The notes under the pieces are model-generated. The model was not told the DNA's origin. It saw only the letters and a list, made by a program, of their open reading frames with translations, and did no database searches. Shown here piece by piece: positions 10,394 to 22,614 of a stretch of 64,000 bases of DNA. Both the position numbers and the translations under genes were made by a program. Position 1 is the stretch's first letter, and the number at the start of each line of letters is the position of its first letter. The DNA comes from Cocos nucifera (taxonomy: Eukaryota > Streptophyta > Magnoliopsida > Arecales > Arecaceae): positions 186,317-250,316 of the forward strand of contig QRFJ01006403.1 in the NCBI GenBank assembly GCA_006176705.1, read 5' to 3'.

Positions 10394-12068
10394 TGTCACA
10401 TGTCATGGGGTCTGCCCTCTCGTACACCATGTCCGCATTAACACGGCGCTTGGCGGTGCGAGGGCATGCCTCCAAGGCATCACAACTCGATGGGAAACTA
10501 GATTTCGCAGTGCCCGCATTCTTCTAGGCCTTAGGCAGAGCCTTGCCCGAAGGTACTCTGAGGTAAAACATTGGCGTGTCGCCAAAGTGGTGATTGACTG
10601 CTCCGACCACACCCATGAAGCTCGAGTCCTAGGGGTCAAGCCAAAGAGTTCTCTTGAAGGGGCCAAAGGATTGGTACTTCACGTAGCATTTGCGGATGGC
10701 GGTCGGGATCCATTGAGAGGAGTCAGAGGAGTTTTCGACCTCCTTGAGCCACGGGTCCCATGGTCGGTTGTGGGCAAAATATGCTCAATCCTAGGGTGAT
10801 AACAGCAATAGCGACGACAGCCTGCGAGGAGTCTTGGAGGCCTAGACCAGGGGCCATTTCCTCGGCCCAGCCTTAAGGCTCCTAGCCCTCTTCCCAGATG
10901 ACTGCCCCTTGCAATTGGTGGCCATCTTATCCTTAACGGCTTGTTTCAGAGACTTTGGTGATGGCTTCATTTTCATGGGGACAAACAAGCCTCAGGTGAT
11001 GGAAACCGGCTGGGGGGGGGGGCAACCTATTTATAAACTCCCCAAACGGTAAGAGCCGATCCATCATCTAACAAAGTGTCGCCATAGGGCTGACCGTCAT
11101 AGAAAGGAGAAAAGACTTATCTGATTGGAACTTGAACCAACGATCGGTCTGCCTACCTTCATAAATGAGATTGGTTCACGATGCGATTCTATGATTTCTA
11201 CAGCATCTCTCATTGATCGTCACGGCAAGTGTTGGATGGTAGTCCACCGACCTAGTGATATGATTGTTGCAGCAAGGGAAAGCTATCAAAGACCTACTTC
11301 CCAAACCCGAAGAGAGGTATCAGAGGGGAATGCTCTTCGCATTGGGAAGTGGGGGACAAGTGTTCGACGGTAGTCCACTGGCCTAGTGACATGCCCGATC
11401 TCAGATGATATTACTGCCACCAAAGATGACAGCATGGACGATCCTTGTACCGCTCACTCCGCATTGGTCATGCATCGATCTCCGGTCATTGGTCATTCAC
11501 CGATCCACCATCATCGATCATACACCATTCTCTCCAATGAGAACTCGGGCAGTGTCAACATCATTGAGTAGTGGATGCCCAACTCTCGTGGAGGCACCTC
11601 TGACTTTGGGGTTCCGCCGACCATATGAAGATCGGCTAACGGACAAAGCCTTTCCATCATCACTTAACCGATAACTCCTCGATCCGTCCCGCTTCCTCAC
11701 CAACCATTTTGTTACACAGAAGGTGTGAGAAGCTCCTAGCACATGCGGATCTTGCTAATATGGTGGTTTGTTATGGCAGCAAATATTTCCTCCACTTATT
11801 GGAAGCTGGCACTGTAACCATCTCTGACATTCCATAACTCTGGTTGCTAACGGCTTGAAAATTCAGGCACACCTCCTATAAAAGATAGAAAGGGTAAACG
11901 AAAAAGAATCTTTTGGATCTCATCCTCACCACCTTTTATCTGTTTTACCTCTCTGATTGCTACTGATTTAAGCGTCGGAGGATCCTCCGCCTGAGAACCC
12001 CCAACCTCCTCCGGTTTCGAGGACTTTCCTTGCAGGTCCTGCGGGGTTCACGCCACTTTCTTGATGCA
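10394..12068 (+). repeat. Probable Ty3/gypsy LTR, 3' copy or solo
   Basis: The right-hand part has the style of a plant gypsy LTR: CCTATAAAAG near 11877 as a TATA box, then a C-rich R/U5 stretch with CGTCGGAGGATCCTCCGCC and a GTTCACGCCACTT segment just before 12068. The left boundary is the TG after a polypurine tract. Within it, a 41-base segment containing GGTAGTCCAC is repeated at about 11226 and 11356. An eleven-base G run lies near 11012. No second LTR copy was found, so the element is incomplete or solo. Both boundaries are approximate. Confidence 0.45.
11877..11886 (+). promoter_or_regulatory. TATA box in probable gypsy LTR
   Basis: CCTATAAAAG is followed about 90 bases later by a pyrimidine-rich leader, the usual arrangement in plant gypsy LTR promoters. 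Confidence 0.45.
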
Positions 12069-12587
12069 GCTCACTATGGAAGTAAGCAGCCACAATCCAC
12101 GTCGGAGAGGAGCGGCAATATGTCCCATTATGACCTTCGCATACTTAATCATGTCATCTTGAAAAATCAAAAGCAGATAATGGTAGTTTTATGAGCATTG
12201 GTTCTTGCTGTGATATAAGAATGATGTTTCTCTCATAATCTATTATTTTTTCATTAAGTTTGCAAAATATTTCTTCTCAGTTTAGGAAGACAAACTTTCT
12301 TCACTTTGTTTATGTAAATAATAGCAGTAAATGAGTGATTTATGATATCTTGAGCATATTTGAAATGAAAGAAATGAGTCAGCAAATAAGTTATATTTGG
12401 ACATTGCTTGGACATTCATTAGAATTATATGAATTCAACTAATCAGTTTATAGTTTATGAATTTCTTAACAGGTGCACAAATCTGCAACAATCTTACAGC
12501 AATTAGCAGCATTGTGCAGTTTATGTGAAAGAACAACCTGGAAAGCAGTTCTTTGTTGGAATTCTCTCTGTGGATGGCTGCAATCAA

Positions 12588-12590
<3 letters not shown>

Positions 12591-12633
<43 letters not shown>
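12591..12633. repeat. (TC)n microsatellite
   Basis: An uninterrupted run of about 21 TC units is followed by a short GTGCGCGTGCGCAC alternating purine-pyrimidine stretch. Confidence 0.95.
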
Positions 12634-12637
<4 letters not shown>

Positions 12638-13729
12638 GCGTGCGCACACGTCTGTGTCTGCATGAGTGCAGGTGGGCTGCATGCATGCTCACATGCCTCT
12701 GTGGTGGCATGTATGCAAACTGCATGCATGTCTGACTGATCTACTCCCTACAGGTTTTATCGGCTCTTCAGCCTCTTCTATGAAAACATTGGTCAGACTA
12801 GTGGTGTTGCAGATGCAACAAAGATGTGCATTTTTTACAATGAAGTTTGTTGAGTTAAAAGAAGAAAACCCCTTTGAATGTTCAGGTTCAATATCATTCA
12901 GAACAGGAGTTTGTTGACGTCACAGATTGATAGAATCATGTGGTCTATTAACTGACCAGCCACTGTAACTCATCCGTCTCCATGCATGGACAAGTTTACA
13001 TAAGCATATATGGTAAAGCTGTAAATGTCTTCACAAAGGACTGTATCGAAATCAAGGATTGAAAAACTGACTGTACCATGGTACATACCATTCCACACTG
13101 AGGTACAAAGGCAATATGTGCTATGTTGTATTGTCACATATAAGCAAACCATAAGTTGGCATTTGGGCATACCACTGTACGCTGAACTGGGGGTATTCTG
13201 GTCAAAACATTTTTAGTATTTTCCTGCAGCATATAGTGGTCATCATATTCCTTGCCTGTATTGGCCTTGTCATGCGGGCATTTGAGTGCAATGGTCTTTT
13301 ATTTAGTGCCCTTAATACAATATAAGGGAAAGCAATCATTACAAAATAGCAATCCAAAACCCAAAATGACTAGCTAGAAGTTATAATTTTAGGATCTTCA
13401 GCCCTTTGCAAGTACCCAAGGTCTCCCCATTGCAGAACTAATATACTACTAAACACACACCTTTGCCAGTCCTGATATAATAATCATTTGAGCCGAAGCA
13501 TCCTCTGCAGCCCAAGGGTCCAGGTCCTATTAAATAAAATCACAAACACCTTGATTCATGGTGAGCCCTGAAAGGGCACATGCTATAACACGCCCTACTT
13601 GCACATGCCATGGGCTAGATCCGATATCATTTTTAGTGACCTAGGACCGGACTCAAAAATACTAGCCAGAAATTATACTTTTAGGATCCTTGGCCTTGTA
13701 AGCATCCAAGATCTCCTTGATACATGCAT

Positions 13730-13803
13730 ATGTTCATGCATACATACATGCATGCATGTATACATACATTCATACATGCATACATACATGCATGCATACA
13801 TAT
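13730..13803. repeat. CATA/CATG tetranucleotide repeat
   Basis: Alternating CATACATA and CATGCATG units run for about 70 bases. CATGCATG is self-complementary, so the tract can fold back. Confidence 0.9.
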
Positions 13804-13817
13804 GAAATCAACCCACT

Positions 13818-14322
13818 TTATTTTTCTTTTTCATAGAAACTAATATTTCAAAAAAGAGTAAACATTCAAAATAATAATTTCCTCTCTCTATTTGAATATA
13901 TACATATATATTGTTTAGATTTTTAAAAACTAGCACGATCTGGTTTCAGTTTTAATATTTTCAAAAAGGAGTAAACATTCAAACTAGTCATTTCCTCTTT
14001 CTACATGCATACATATGAAATCAGCCCAATTTAGTGTTTAACTTTTAAAAAGTAGCATGATCTTGATTCCTTTTTAATTCAATTTTTCTTTTTCATAGAG
14101 AGCAATATTTTTTAAAAAGAGTAAACATTCAAAATAATCATCTCCTCTTTCTACATACGAACATAAATATGACATCAGCCTTACATATGAAATCAGCCCA
14201 ATTTAGTGTTTAACTTTTAAAAAGTAGCATGACCTGGTTTCATTTTTAGTCCAATTTTTCTTTCTCATAGAGTATTTTTTTTGAAAAAAAGAGCAAACAT
14301 TCAAAATAATCATTTCCTCTCT
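13818..14322 (+). repeat. Four imperfect tandem copies, about 130-170 bp
   Basis: Each copy carries TTTTTCTTTTTCATAG, AAAAAGAGTAAACATTCAAA, then ATTTCCTCTTTCTACAT and ATGAAATCAGCCCAATTTAG, and ends with AAAAAGTAGCATGA. Copies start near 13818, 13945 (shortened at its left end), 14083 and 14253. The array lies inside the putative intron. Confidence 0.8.
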
Positions 14323-14735
14323 GTTTGATTGCTTGAACGAATTGCACTATTTAATTACTTGAATGCAATGTTTCTTTTCTTTCTTTGGTGAGAATATTTC
14401 ACCTTCTACTGTGATATTGATGCCTTTTAGTCCAGTGAACATCTTATATTCCTATTGGTTGTTGCACATGGCATGAATAGGTTGTAAAATGCTGCTACAA
14501 GTTCGTATTAAATGGGTGCCAAACCTGACCGGTCTCTGCCAGTGTTGGTCTGTCTGGTAATGTAGGTGTTGTGCATCAGAGTGACAGTTTGGGCATCTAA
14601 TTTTGCAATATCATGTAAAATGCTGATTAAATATATTGATCAAAGATATGGTGTATTGGGGTTATCAACTATCTTCATCTTGGGCAGTGAGTGAATAAAA
14701 TCGGGCAGCAAAAGACTAATTTGGCTTTAAGATTA

Positions 14736-14812
14736 TATATATATGCGTGTGTGTCTATATATATATATATATATACATATATATGTATGTGTATATGTGT
14801 ATGTATATGTAT
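14736..14812. repeat. TA/GTAT microsatellite
   Basis: Runs of TA and GTATAT units cover about 75 bases ahead of the terminal exon. Confidence 0.9.
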
Positions 14813-14945
14813 GCATACCTGTCGGTGATCAATATGTGCTTGATGTACTGTATGTGCAGTTTAGGTTGTAATTTTATGTTCATGCTTATGCATATATATT
14901 TTGGTTAGAATTTTCTTTATGTTGATTATTCTTGTATGATATCAG

Positions 14946-15170
14946 GTTCAATCTTTGCCATCAGAGTATTTAATACAAGGTGAAGCGGAAACTATAGTAC
15001 CACTGTGGCTGGAGGCCCTTGCAAGTGCTGCCTCAGATTACCTTGACAGCAAGAGCTCTGATGCTAATAGAAGCGACCATGTGCACATGCAAGGGAAAGG
15101 AGGGCGGACACTTAAGCGTATCATAAGAGATTTTGCCGACTCCCATCGCAATGCTCCAAATCCCACATGA
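14946..15170 (+). CDS. Terminal coding exon, transportin-3/MOS14-like C-terminus (tentative)
   Basis: An acceptor (TTGTATGATATCAG) is followed by 74 uninterrupted codons and a TGA at 15168-15170. The reading starts VQSLPSEYLIQGEAE and includes VPLWLEALASAASDYL and a basic end with KGGRTLKRIIRDFADSHR. Even codon use and lack of low complexity make this the most convincing host coding sequence in the window. From memory, the end resembles plant ARM/HEAT-repeat importin-beta receptors of the transportin-3 type (MOS14 in Arabidopsis), which carry SR proteins into the nucleus. I could not check this. Upstream exons are not identified; they may lie beyond the retrotransposons to the left, or the gene may be broken. 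It could be a different ARM-repeat protein. Confidence 0.6.
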   Translation, partial: VQSLPSEYLIQGEAETIVPLWLEALASAASDYLDSKSSDANRSDHVHMQGKGGRTLKRIIRDFADSHRNAPNPT

Positions 15171-16250
15171 TGCACCACTAAAATTACCTTGCATTCTGAC
15201 TTTCAAATCCACAGAAACTCCTCAGTTGCTGACAAATGTAACGTGAATTGTACATTGGAGGCCAACCATACAGCTTGGTGTTGGAATTCAGCCACTGGTT
15301 TCTGTTAGGCTTTTTGTGATCAAATTGTATACAGTGATCCAAGTTTCCCAATTTTGTTGTGGTCCCCTTTATGGTAAAGGCAAGTCACACTTGCTGTAAT
15401 TTGAGTGCGACCGTTTGAGCTCGCAGTGTCATACTTGTATATAATCTACTGTGCTCTGCACAGCCAGAGCGCAGGTTACAGAGGTGTCAATATCATTCCC
15501 AATTGGCTACAAAGTCCGAGAATTGAAGAATGATGAAGATTTCCAGAGAGTCGACAGATTGTATTCTTGAAAAGAAGTGTGCAATTGATTCCATCATGAA
15601 TGTTATTGATTTTTCCAGTAAATTATGAGGTAAGATGCTACCTCTTATGGAATGCGTGTGCTTTTTGCTCTTCTTCAGTTTTTGGTGTGGTGATGGTTGA
15701 TGGAATTGGTTTCCATGATTGCAGTTCTGAGTTGGAGCATTTTGAAACAGGGTTGTATTGTTAAAAGAGCGATTCCTTTTCTTCCTTTAATCAACTAAGA
15801 CTGGTTGCCAAGAAAGAAAATAATGTTGTTTGAAAAAAGAAGTCAATAATTCATTGGCTGTAGCAAGAAAATAAAAGAGAGCGCTTGGGGGAAGAGAAGG
15901 CTTTTTTTTTTTTCCTGGGTCCATGAGATTTTTTTATTTAAGATCTCAATCTCTTTTTTCTCCTTCGGCTTAAATTTCTTTCGAAAGTTCTTATTTGGAA
16001 TTTTCTTTGGTTACCAAAAGTCGGGAAAAAAGTTTTAACATAACATTTTCTTCCTTTGAATTATTTGGTGACCAAACAAAGTCCACACATTTTGGTTATG
16101 CCTTACCATTCGGCGGCCAAACAAAGTCCATATGTTTTGGCTTCGCAGGTGTTCCATACCGAGATGTTACATCAGTCGTATACAACTTTCTTGTTATTTT
16201 CTAAAGGTTATATATTGGATGGTGGGGTATGTTAGGCAGTGGGGTGCTGG
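15171..16250 (+). other. Probable 3' UTR and downstream DNA
   Basis: The first 600 or so bases after the stop look like low-copy 3' UTR. No clear AATAAA signal was found at an obvious place. A short duplicated segment with GGCCAAACAAAGTCC-like sequence occurs near 16065-16140. An open frame at 15995-16204 spans these repeats and has no recognised family. Confidence 0.4.
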
Positions 16251-17146
16251 AACACCCCGCATCTGGATTGTTTGAGGAAAATAATCATGGAGGATAATTA
16301 AAAGGGATTGTGGTAAATAGACTTATGATTGCATTATAGAAATGGTAATGGATCAGATTGACCAATGTTATTAGATCGGGTCGAGGTAGAGGGTGTGGGT
16401 TGGGTTGGATCCTATGGAAATCAAGGCAAAAAGAGGAACTTCTACAAATAAGGATATGAATGTTGTGGAAACTAAATGAAGTCCTATCAAATATCGACCT
16501 AGAACCAACTTATTGATGAATTAAACCAAACAAACATAATAAAGGCAAAGGTCACTAAGAAACCATATGAAATGATCGGCTCAAGAGGGAAAGCTTATTT
16601 GGTGGCACCACTTGGCGAGCACATGGAGGTGAAGCATTCGCTACCTCATCTTGATGATGAACTTGAGAAGATTGATCTCTTCTTTGAGTTAGAGCGTTCC
16701 TATGAGGCCTTGGACTATTCAACCAGTTTCTTGAGGGAGAGGTAGGATTCAGATAATTTTTTCATCACTTGGTGAACCAAGATGGAAAACTTCATTGTCT
16801 ATGACCCTAGCTCTATCGTCATTCCCACTCCTTCGCCATAGCTGCCATGGTGCTTAGGGCATAGAACAGTGGAGCTCGACAATGAGGTGCAGGCGACGAT
16901 GCTATTAGGGTTTTGATTCTTGATTTGGATGGGAGACGAATGGTGTCTATTGTGGCCATTGGATGGATTGGAGATAGGGAGAAATGGAGGAATGCACTTA
17001 AGGCAAAGGGAGGAAAAGGGGCATGGGGGTGGGGGTGTGTTGGGGAAGAAGGAAGGCTTTGAGCCTTTAAGGATTTAGCTCATCGAATCAGGCAGGGGGA
17101 AGCTTTATTTCAATGTATATCATATTAGATTGATGGGACATATTAT
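16251..17146. other. Unassigned intergenic DNA
   Basis: No retained open frame is recognised. A G-rich stretch lies near 17010-17045. A gene-like segment around 16590-16740 reads for a while without obvious repeats, but I cannot name it. Confidence 0.4.
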
Positions 17147-19479
17147 TACCTACATATGATCTAAATACGTTTTAGATTTTTCATCTAAAATCTATACCTA
17201 TCCCATTCAGATCGGGTATCCAACAAGTTGGCTAAAATTGCCACCCCTATTTTATTATTCTAGGATAATATTATTTAATGCTTTTATCTTATCCCCAAAT
17301 ATTAGAGATAATGAATCTAAATAATTTTTTGATAAGAGTAACCAATCTAAATATTAGAGTTATAAATTTGATGGTTTGCAATGAATCTTAGTATGTGTTT
17401 TTCATTATTTTTAAAAAATAAATTTTATGATTTTTAAAGCAAAAAATAATTTTTGAAAAATAATTATTTGGTAAAATAATATGAGAAGTGCTTTTACAAG
17501 AGTTCTGTAAAAGAATATTTTTTAAGAGAAGTTAGTAAGCTAGCTTTTAGTATGATGTAGGTGAGGTCCAACCGACACTTAAAATAATATCTGAATTGAG
17601 TCAATCCAACTGACAGTGAATGATGCACCATTAGAGGCCTGTTAGATGTATACCTTAGAAGCCAATCAGACTGATACATATATTTATTTTAGGACATGAT
17701 TTTGTATTTGATATTTCTATTATTGAGTTATTTATTTCATTCATGTTGTTTATATATCCATGAATCATTCAAAGAATTAATAAAATAATGATACATATTC
17801 TCATGAGTTGAGAATTTGACGCATGTGTCATAGGTGATTAATTCCTAAATGCATTTAATCGATGAATCATCACAGGGATGGTGACGGATCTAATGAAATT
17901 GATGTACGGACCGCTTCTTTTTTAAGGTAAATGAATCTTAAGTCTATAATTTGAGGATATTAGAGTAATAGTGCATGTGATTGTTAAAGAACAAGGATAT
18001 CGAGAATGATCAATACGAGAAGTCACTTGGATATCTATCCACTCGTCAGTGACTTGCTTGATATTGTAGTAGTGTGATTAGTTCTTTGACCTATGGTGCT
18101 TTAATTATTTATAATGAGATTGCTGTAATTTGATGTACATACATTTGATCCTTAGCCATATGGATCCTTATGGTATATGTTGGCCGTAAGAGATTTATTA
18201 TAGGAGCAGGATATGCACCTAGAAGAAATCTATCACTCTTGGTAGATAAGAAAGTTCTATATGATTTATAAGATTGAGTTCAGAAGATCTTAGCTAGGGC
18301 ATCATGAATAGTGCAAAGAATTTTCATAGTTTTTATATTGAAAACTCGAGTAGAATAAATTTGATATATGATAGATGATGATGTTTGACAAGAAATTCTA
18401 TAATCTCCATCTTGTCAAAACTCACGATAAAAAACTATATCACATGAAAATTGTACCTAAAGGTTCATCCATTCCATTCTATGGAATGTCACCATATGCT
18501 GCTAGACATTACTGGTAGATTATGAGATTTATGAGAATTATTTTGATGGTCGATAATTCTCACTGAATAATTTAAAATTATTTCAATCTAGTGAAAAAAA
18601 TTTTAATGATATTATTGATAAAGATCATAATATTTTTCACTATCAGATAGAATAGAATTTATAGGGTCATACATAAAGAGATTGTATCCGATCAGATATT
18701 GGATTTAATTTGATATGTCAAAGAGTCATCAAATCCAAAGGTAGTAGGACTTCTTATAAGATCAGAATTTTGATTTGATCAAAGTCCAAGTCTTTTGGGA
18801 CTCTATCTATAAAAAATGATTAATTTGTAGAAGGACTCCTCACCTTGAGATGGCACCCTACCTTTTCCCACACTATCTTTCTTACATCCAAGAGAGGGTC
18901 CTTCTCTCTCAGGACTCTCTTATGCTATGTTCTGTCATGTTAAAAGGATTTTAACTGGATTTTCTTTATACATGAGAAGGTCTCACCTCTCTCTTGGATG
19001 TTACAAGTGGTTGGACGTCCCAACCTCATACCCCAATTCACATGCCCCTCTTTCTCATGCCTCTCTTCTTCACATCCCCTCTCTCTTGCAGATCCAAGAG
19101 TTGAATGCCAAGAGAAATATGCCAAGAAGGGCTCTTGGCAAAGGAAGGAGAGAAAAGTTAAGCAAGGTTATTAACAAAGGGAGAAATGCATGCTGATTTC
19201 TTTGAGAAAGAGATCAAGGAAATGGCTAGATTGTCTTGAGGAGAAAATTAAGAGAGAAGCTGGATTTCCTTAAGAAGAAAATTAAGAAAGGATCAAGATA
19301 GGTTCTTAATCTATTTATATACAAAGCGTGATCTGTAAAGAGGAAAGGACTGAAATCCTTGAGAAAAATTTTTTTAACAAGGAGTATAAAAGAAATTCAT
19401 CATCAAAGAGAATCTCTGCAAAAAAGCTAGCACCCCAGTCAAATCAATTTCTTGATCAAATGATGATCTTGTATGGTAT
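17147..19479 (+). repeat. Tandem duplication unit 1 (2.33 kb), with truncated LTR
   Basis: This unit is repeated immediately downstream with an offset of 2334 bases at the LTR start. It begins with about 490 bases of non-LTR flank (TTACCTACAT..., including ATTTTTCATCTAAAATCTAT). The LTR begins at 17640 with TGTTAGATGTATACC and runs to the end of the unit, where its last roughly 60 bases are missing. A TATA-like TATAAAAA occurs near 18809. Pyrimidine-rich U5 sequence lies around 18880-19090. Confidence 0.85.
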
Positions 19480-21809
19480 TACCTACATCCTGATCTAAAT
19501 ATATTTTAGATTTTTCATCTAAAATCTATACCTACCCCATTCAGATCGGATATCCAACAAGTCGGTTAAAATTGCCACCCTTATTTTATTATTCTAGGAT
19601 AATGTTATTTGATGCTTTTATCTTATCCCCAAATATTAGAGATAATGAATCTAAATAGTTTTTTGATAAGAGTAACCAATCTAAATATTAGAGTTATAAA
19701 TTTGATGGTTTGTAATGAATCTTAGTATGCGTTTTTCATTATTTAAAAAAAATAAATTTTATGATTTTTAAAGCAAAAAATAATTTTTGAAAAATAATTG
19801 TTTGGTAAAATTATATGAGAAGTGCTTTTACAAGAGTTCTGTAAAAAAATATTTTTTAAGAAAAGTTAGTAAGCTAGCTTTTAGCATGATGTAGGCGAGG
19901 TCTAACCGACACTTAAAATAATATCTGAATTGAGTCAATCCAACTGGCAGTGAATGATGCACCATTAGAAGCCTGTTAGATGTATACCCTAGAAGCCAAT
20001 CAAATTGATACATATATTTATTTTAGGATATGATTTTGTATTTGATATTTCTATTATGGAGTTATTTATTCTATTCATGTTATTTATGTATCAATAAATC
20101 ATTCAAGAAATTAATAAAATAATGATACATATTCTCAAGAGTTGAGAATTTGAGGCATGTGTCATAGGTGATTAATTTCTAAATACTCTTAATCGATGGA
20201 TCATCACAGGGATGGTGATGGATCTAATGAAATTGATGCATGGACCACTTCTTTTTTAAGGTAAATGAGTCTTAAGTCTATAATTTAAGGATATTAGAGC
20301 AATAGTGCATGTGGTTATTAGAGAACAAGAATACCGAGAATGATCAATACGAAAAATCACTTGGATATCTATCCACTCGTCAGTGACTTGCTTGATATTA
20401 TAGTAGTGTGACTAGTTCTTTGACCTATGGTGCTTCAGTTATTTACAATGGGATTGCTGTAATTTGATGTACATATATTTGATCCCTAGCCATATGGATC
20501 CTTATGGTGTATGTTGGCTGCAAGAGATTTATTCTAGGAGTAGGATGTACACCTAGAAGAAATCTATCACTCTTGGCAGATAAGAAAGTTAGTCCTATAT
20601 GATTTATAAGATTGAGTTCAGAAGATCTTAGCTAGGGCATCATGAATAGTGCAAAGAATTTTTATAGTTTTTACATCGAAAACTCGAGTTGAATAAATTT
20701 GATATATGATAGATGATGAGGTTTGACAAGAAATTCTATAATCTCTATCTTGTCAAAACTCACGATAAAAAACTATATCACATGAAAATTGCACCTAGAG
20801 GTTCATCCATTCCATTCTATGGAATGCCACCATATGCTGCTAGACATTACTGGTGGGTTATGAGACTTATGAGAATTATTTTGATGGTTGATAATTTTTA
20901 CTGAATAATTTAGAATTATTTTAATTTATTAAAATTTTTTTTAATGATATTATTGATAAAGATCATAATATTTCTCACTATCAGATAGAATAGAACTTAT
21001 AGGGTCACACACAAAGAGATTGTATCCGATCAGATGTTGGATTTAATTTGACATATCAAAGAGTCATCAAATCCAAAGGTAGTAGGACTTCTTATAAGAT
21101 AAGGATTTTGATTTGATTAAAATCCAAGCCTTTTGGGACTCTATCAATCAAAAGTGATTAATTTGTAGGACTCCTCACCTTGAGATGGCACCCTATCTTA
21201 TTCCACAGCATCTTTCTTACATCCAAGAGAGAGTCCTCTCTTAGGACACTCTCTTATGCCATGTTCTATCATGTTAAAAGAGTTTTAACTGGGTTTTCTT
21301 TATATATGAGAAGGTCTCACCTCTCTCTTGGACGTTACAAGTGGTTGGACCTCCCAACCTCATACCCCAATTCACATGCCCCTCTTTTTCATGTCTCTCT
21401 TCTTCACATCCCCTCTCTCTTGCAGATCCAAGAGTTGAATGCCAAGAGCAATATGCCAAGAAGGGCTCTTGGCAAAGGAAGGAGAGAAAAGTTAAGAAAG
21501 ATTATTAACAAAGGAAGAAATGCATCCTGATTTCTTTGAGAAAGAGATCAAGAAAATGGCTGGATTATCTTGACAAGAAAACTAAGAGAGAAGCTAAATT
21601 TTCTTAAGAAGAAAATCAAGAAAGAATCAAGATAGGTTCTTAATCTATTTATATGCAAAGCGTGATCTGTAAAGAGGAAAGGCTGAAATCCTTGAGAATA
21701 ATTTTTAACAAGAAGTATAAAAGAAATTCACCATCAAAGAAAATCTTTGCAAAGAAGCTAGCACCCCAATCAAATCAATTTCTTGATCAAATGATGATCT
21801 TGTATGGTA
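19480..21809 (+). repeat. Tandem duplication unit 2 (2.33 kb)
   Basis: This is the second copy of the unit at 17147-19479, about nine bases in ten identical by eye, with scattered transitions and small indels. Its LTR starts at 19974 and continues past the unit end to about 21866. The tandem duplication therefore copied flank plus most of one LTR. It is not two independent insertions. Confidence 0.85.
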
Positions 21810-21866
21810 GAGGCCAGATGCTTGTGCAGCATTAAAGGAATTAAAAAAACATCCATGATCATCAGA
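19974..21866 (+). repeat. Solo-like LTR of the TGTTAGAT family
   Basis: It starts TGTTAGATGTATACCCTAG and has the same order of landmarks as the minus-strand LTR at 55353-57451. Near its end it shows GGTAGAGGCCAGATGCTTG, matching the GGTAGAGGCCAGGCGCTTG of that copy. The right terminus is near 21866 (ATCATCAGATTA). No polypurine tract, primer site or coding region adjoins it, so it is most simply a solo LTR. No target duplication was identified. Confidence 0.65.
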
Positions 21867-22391
21867 TTATGGTGAAGTGCTATCTACACAAAGATGAAAA
21901 TCTAATTTTTTTTCTTTTAAATCTTAATCTTAATAACTGAGGGATCTGGGGTTGACTTAAGATGAGATCTCGTGTGATAATAATCTAAAATTTTATTTTT
22001 TTTACTACATTTATGATTTAAAATTTTTTAATTTTTATAATTTTTTTGGATCATAAAAGGGTTTAGAGGGTATGCTAGAAAAGTAATCAGGTTCTAGGTA
22101 GACTCTAGAATATCTAACCATGCCAGCTCTCTTAAGATTGGATGCATCTAATTTCTAGTGGAATTCTAGTCAAGAAGGTACCTAATCATGGAACAAGCCA
22201 TATATTATCCAACAATGAAGTAACAACTACCTACCATCACAAAGATATTTCCTTCTAGAAACACTCTTTTAGAATGAAGTCTTATTTTAGGTATTCTATA
22301 TCAAGGCCTTCAAGGATTCTAAGGATATTTAATCATCTTTGTCCTTTACAGGGGTCCCAAATTCCTATATACCTTTTATTTTCACAAATTA
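21867..22391. other. Unassigned AT-rich DNA
   Basis: I see no gene or clear repeat between the LTR and the MITE at 22392. Confidence 0.5.
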
Positions 22392-22614
22392 GGACCTATT
22401 TTGATGTTTAGGCTCATAATCCTATGGAATTCATAGTCCAATTATTATAAGCATTTTATGATAGGTTTGGCAGGGTCTATGTCTACAACTATACTAAACT
22501 ATATCTTAAGTGGCCATATATATAGCCCAACTTATAATTCAATATTTTTAATGGTTATACTAGCCTAGCCTATGAATTCCATGGGATTCTAGGCTTAGCC
22601 ATCCAAGCAGGCCC
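22392..22614. mobile_element. MITE, 223 bp, PIF/Harbinger (Tourist)-like
   Basis: The two ends are inverted copies. The left end reads GGACCTATTTTGATG... with AATCCTATGGAATTCATAG. The right end in reverse complement reads GGGCCTGCTTGGATGG... with AATCCCATGGAATTCATAG. Outside lie TTA on the left and TTC on the right, close to the three-base TWA target duplication of Tourist elements. There is no coding capacity. The superfamily is inferred from the GGGCCTGTTTGG-like terminus. Confidence 0.6.

Larger units (their letters stand above)
12069..14945 (+). other. Intron or gene-flanking DNA with simple repeats
   Basis: This AT-richer, low-copy-looking DNA precedes the coding exon at 14946 and is read as its upstream intron. 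A possible exon starts after the acceptor-like TTCTTAACAG at 12472 and reads VHKSATILQQLAALCSLCE. Its donor would fall at the TC microsatellite, so it is not called. A second open segment (12666-12917) has no recognisable family. Simple repeats inside are listed separately. Confidence 0.4.

Noticed and set aside
12435..12739. Frames with leucine/serine or arginine/glutamate runs
   Set aside because: They are created by the TC microsatellite.
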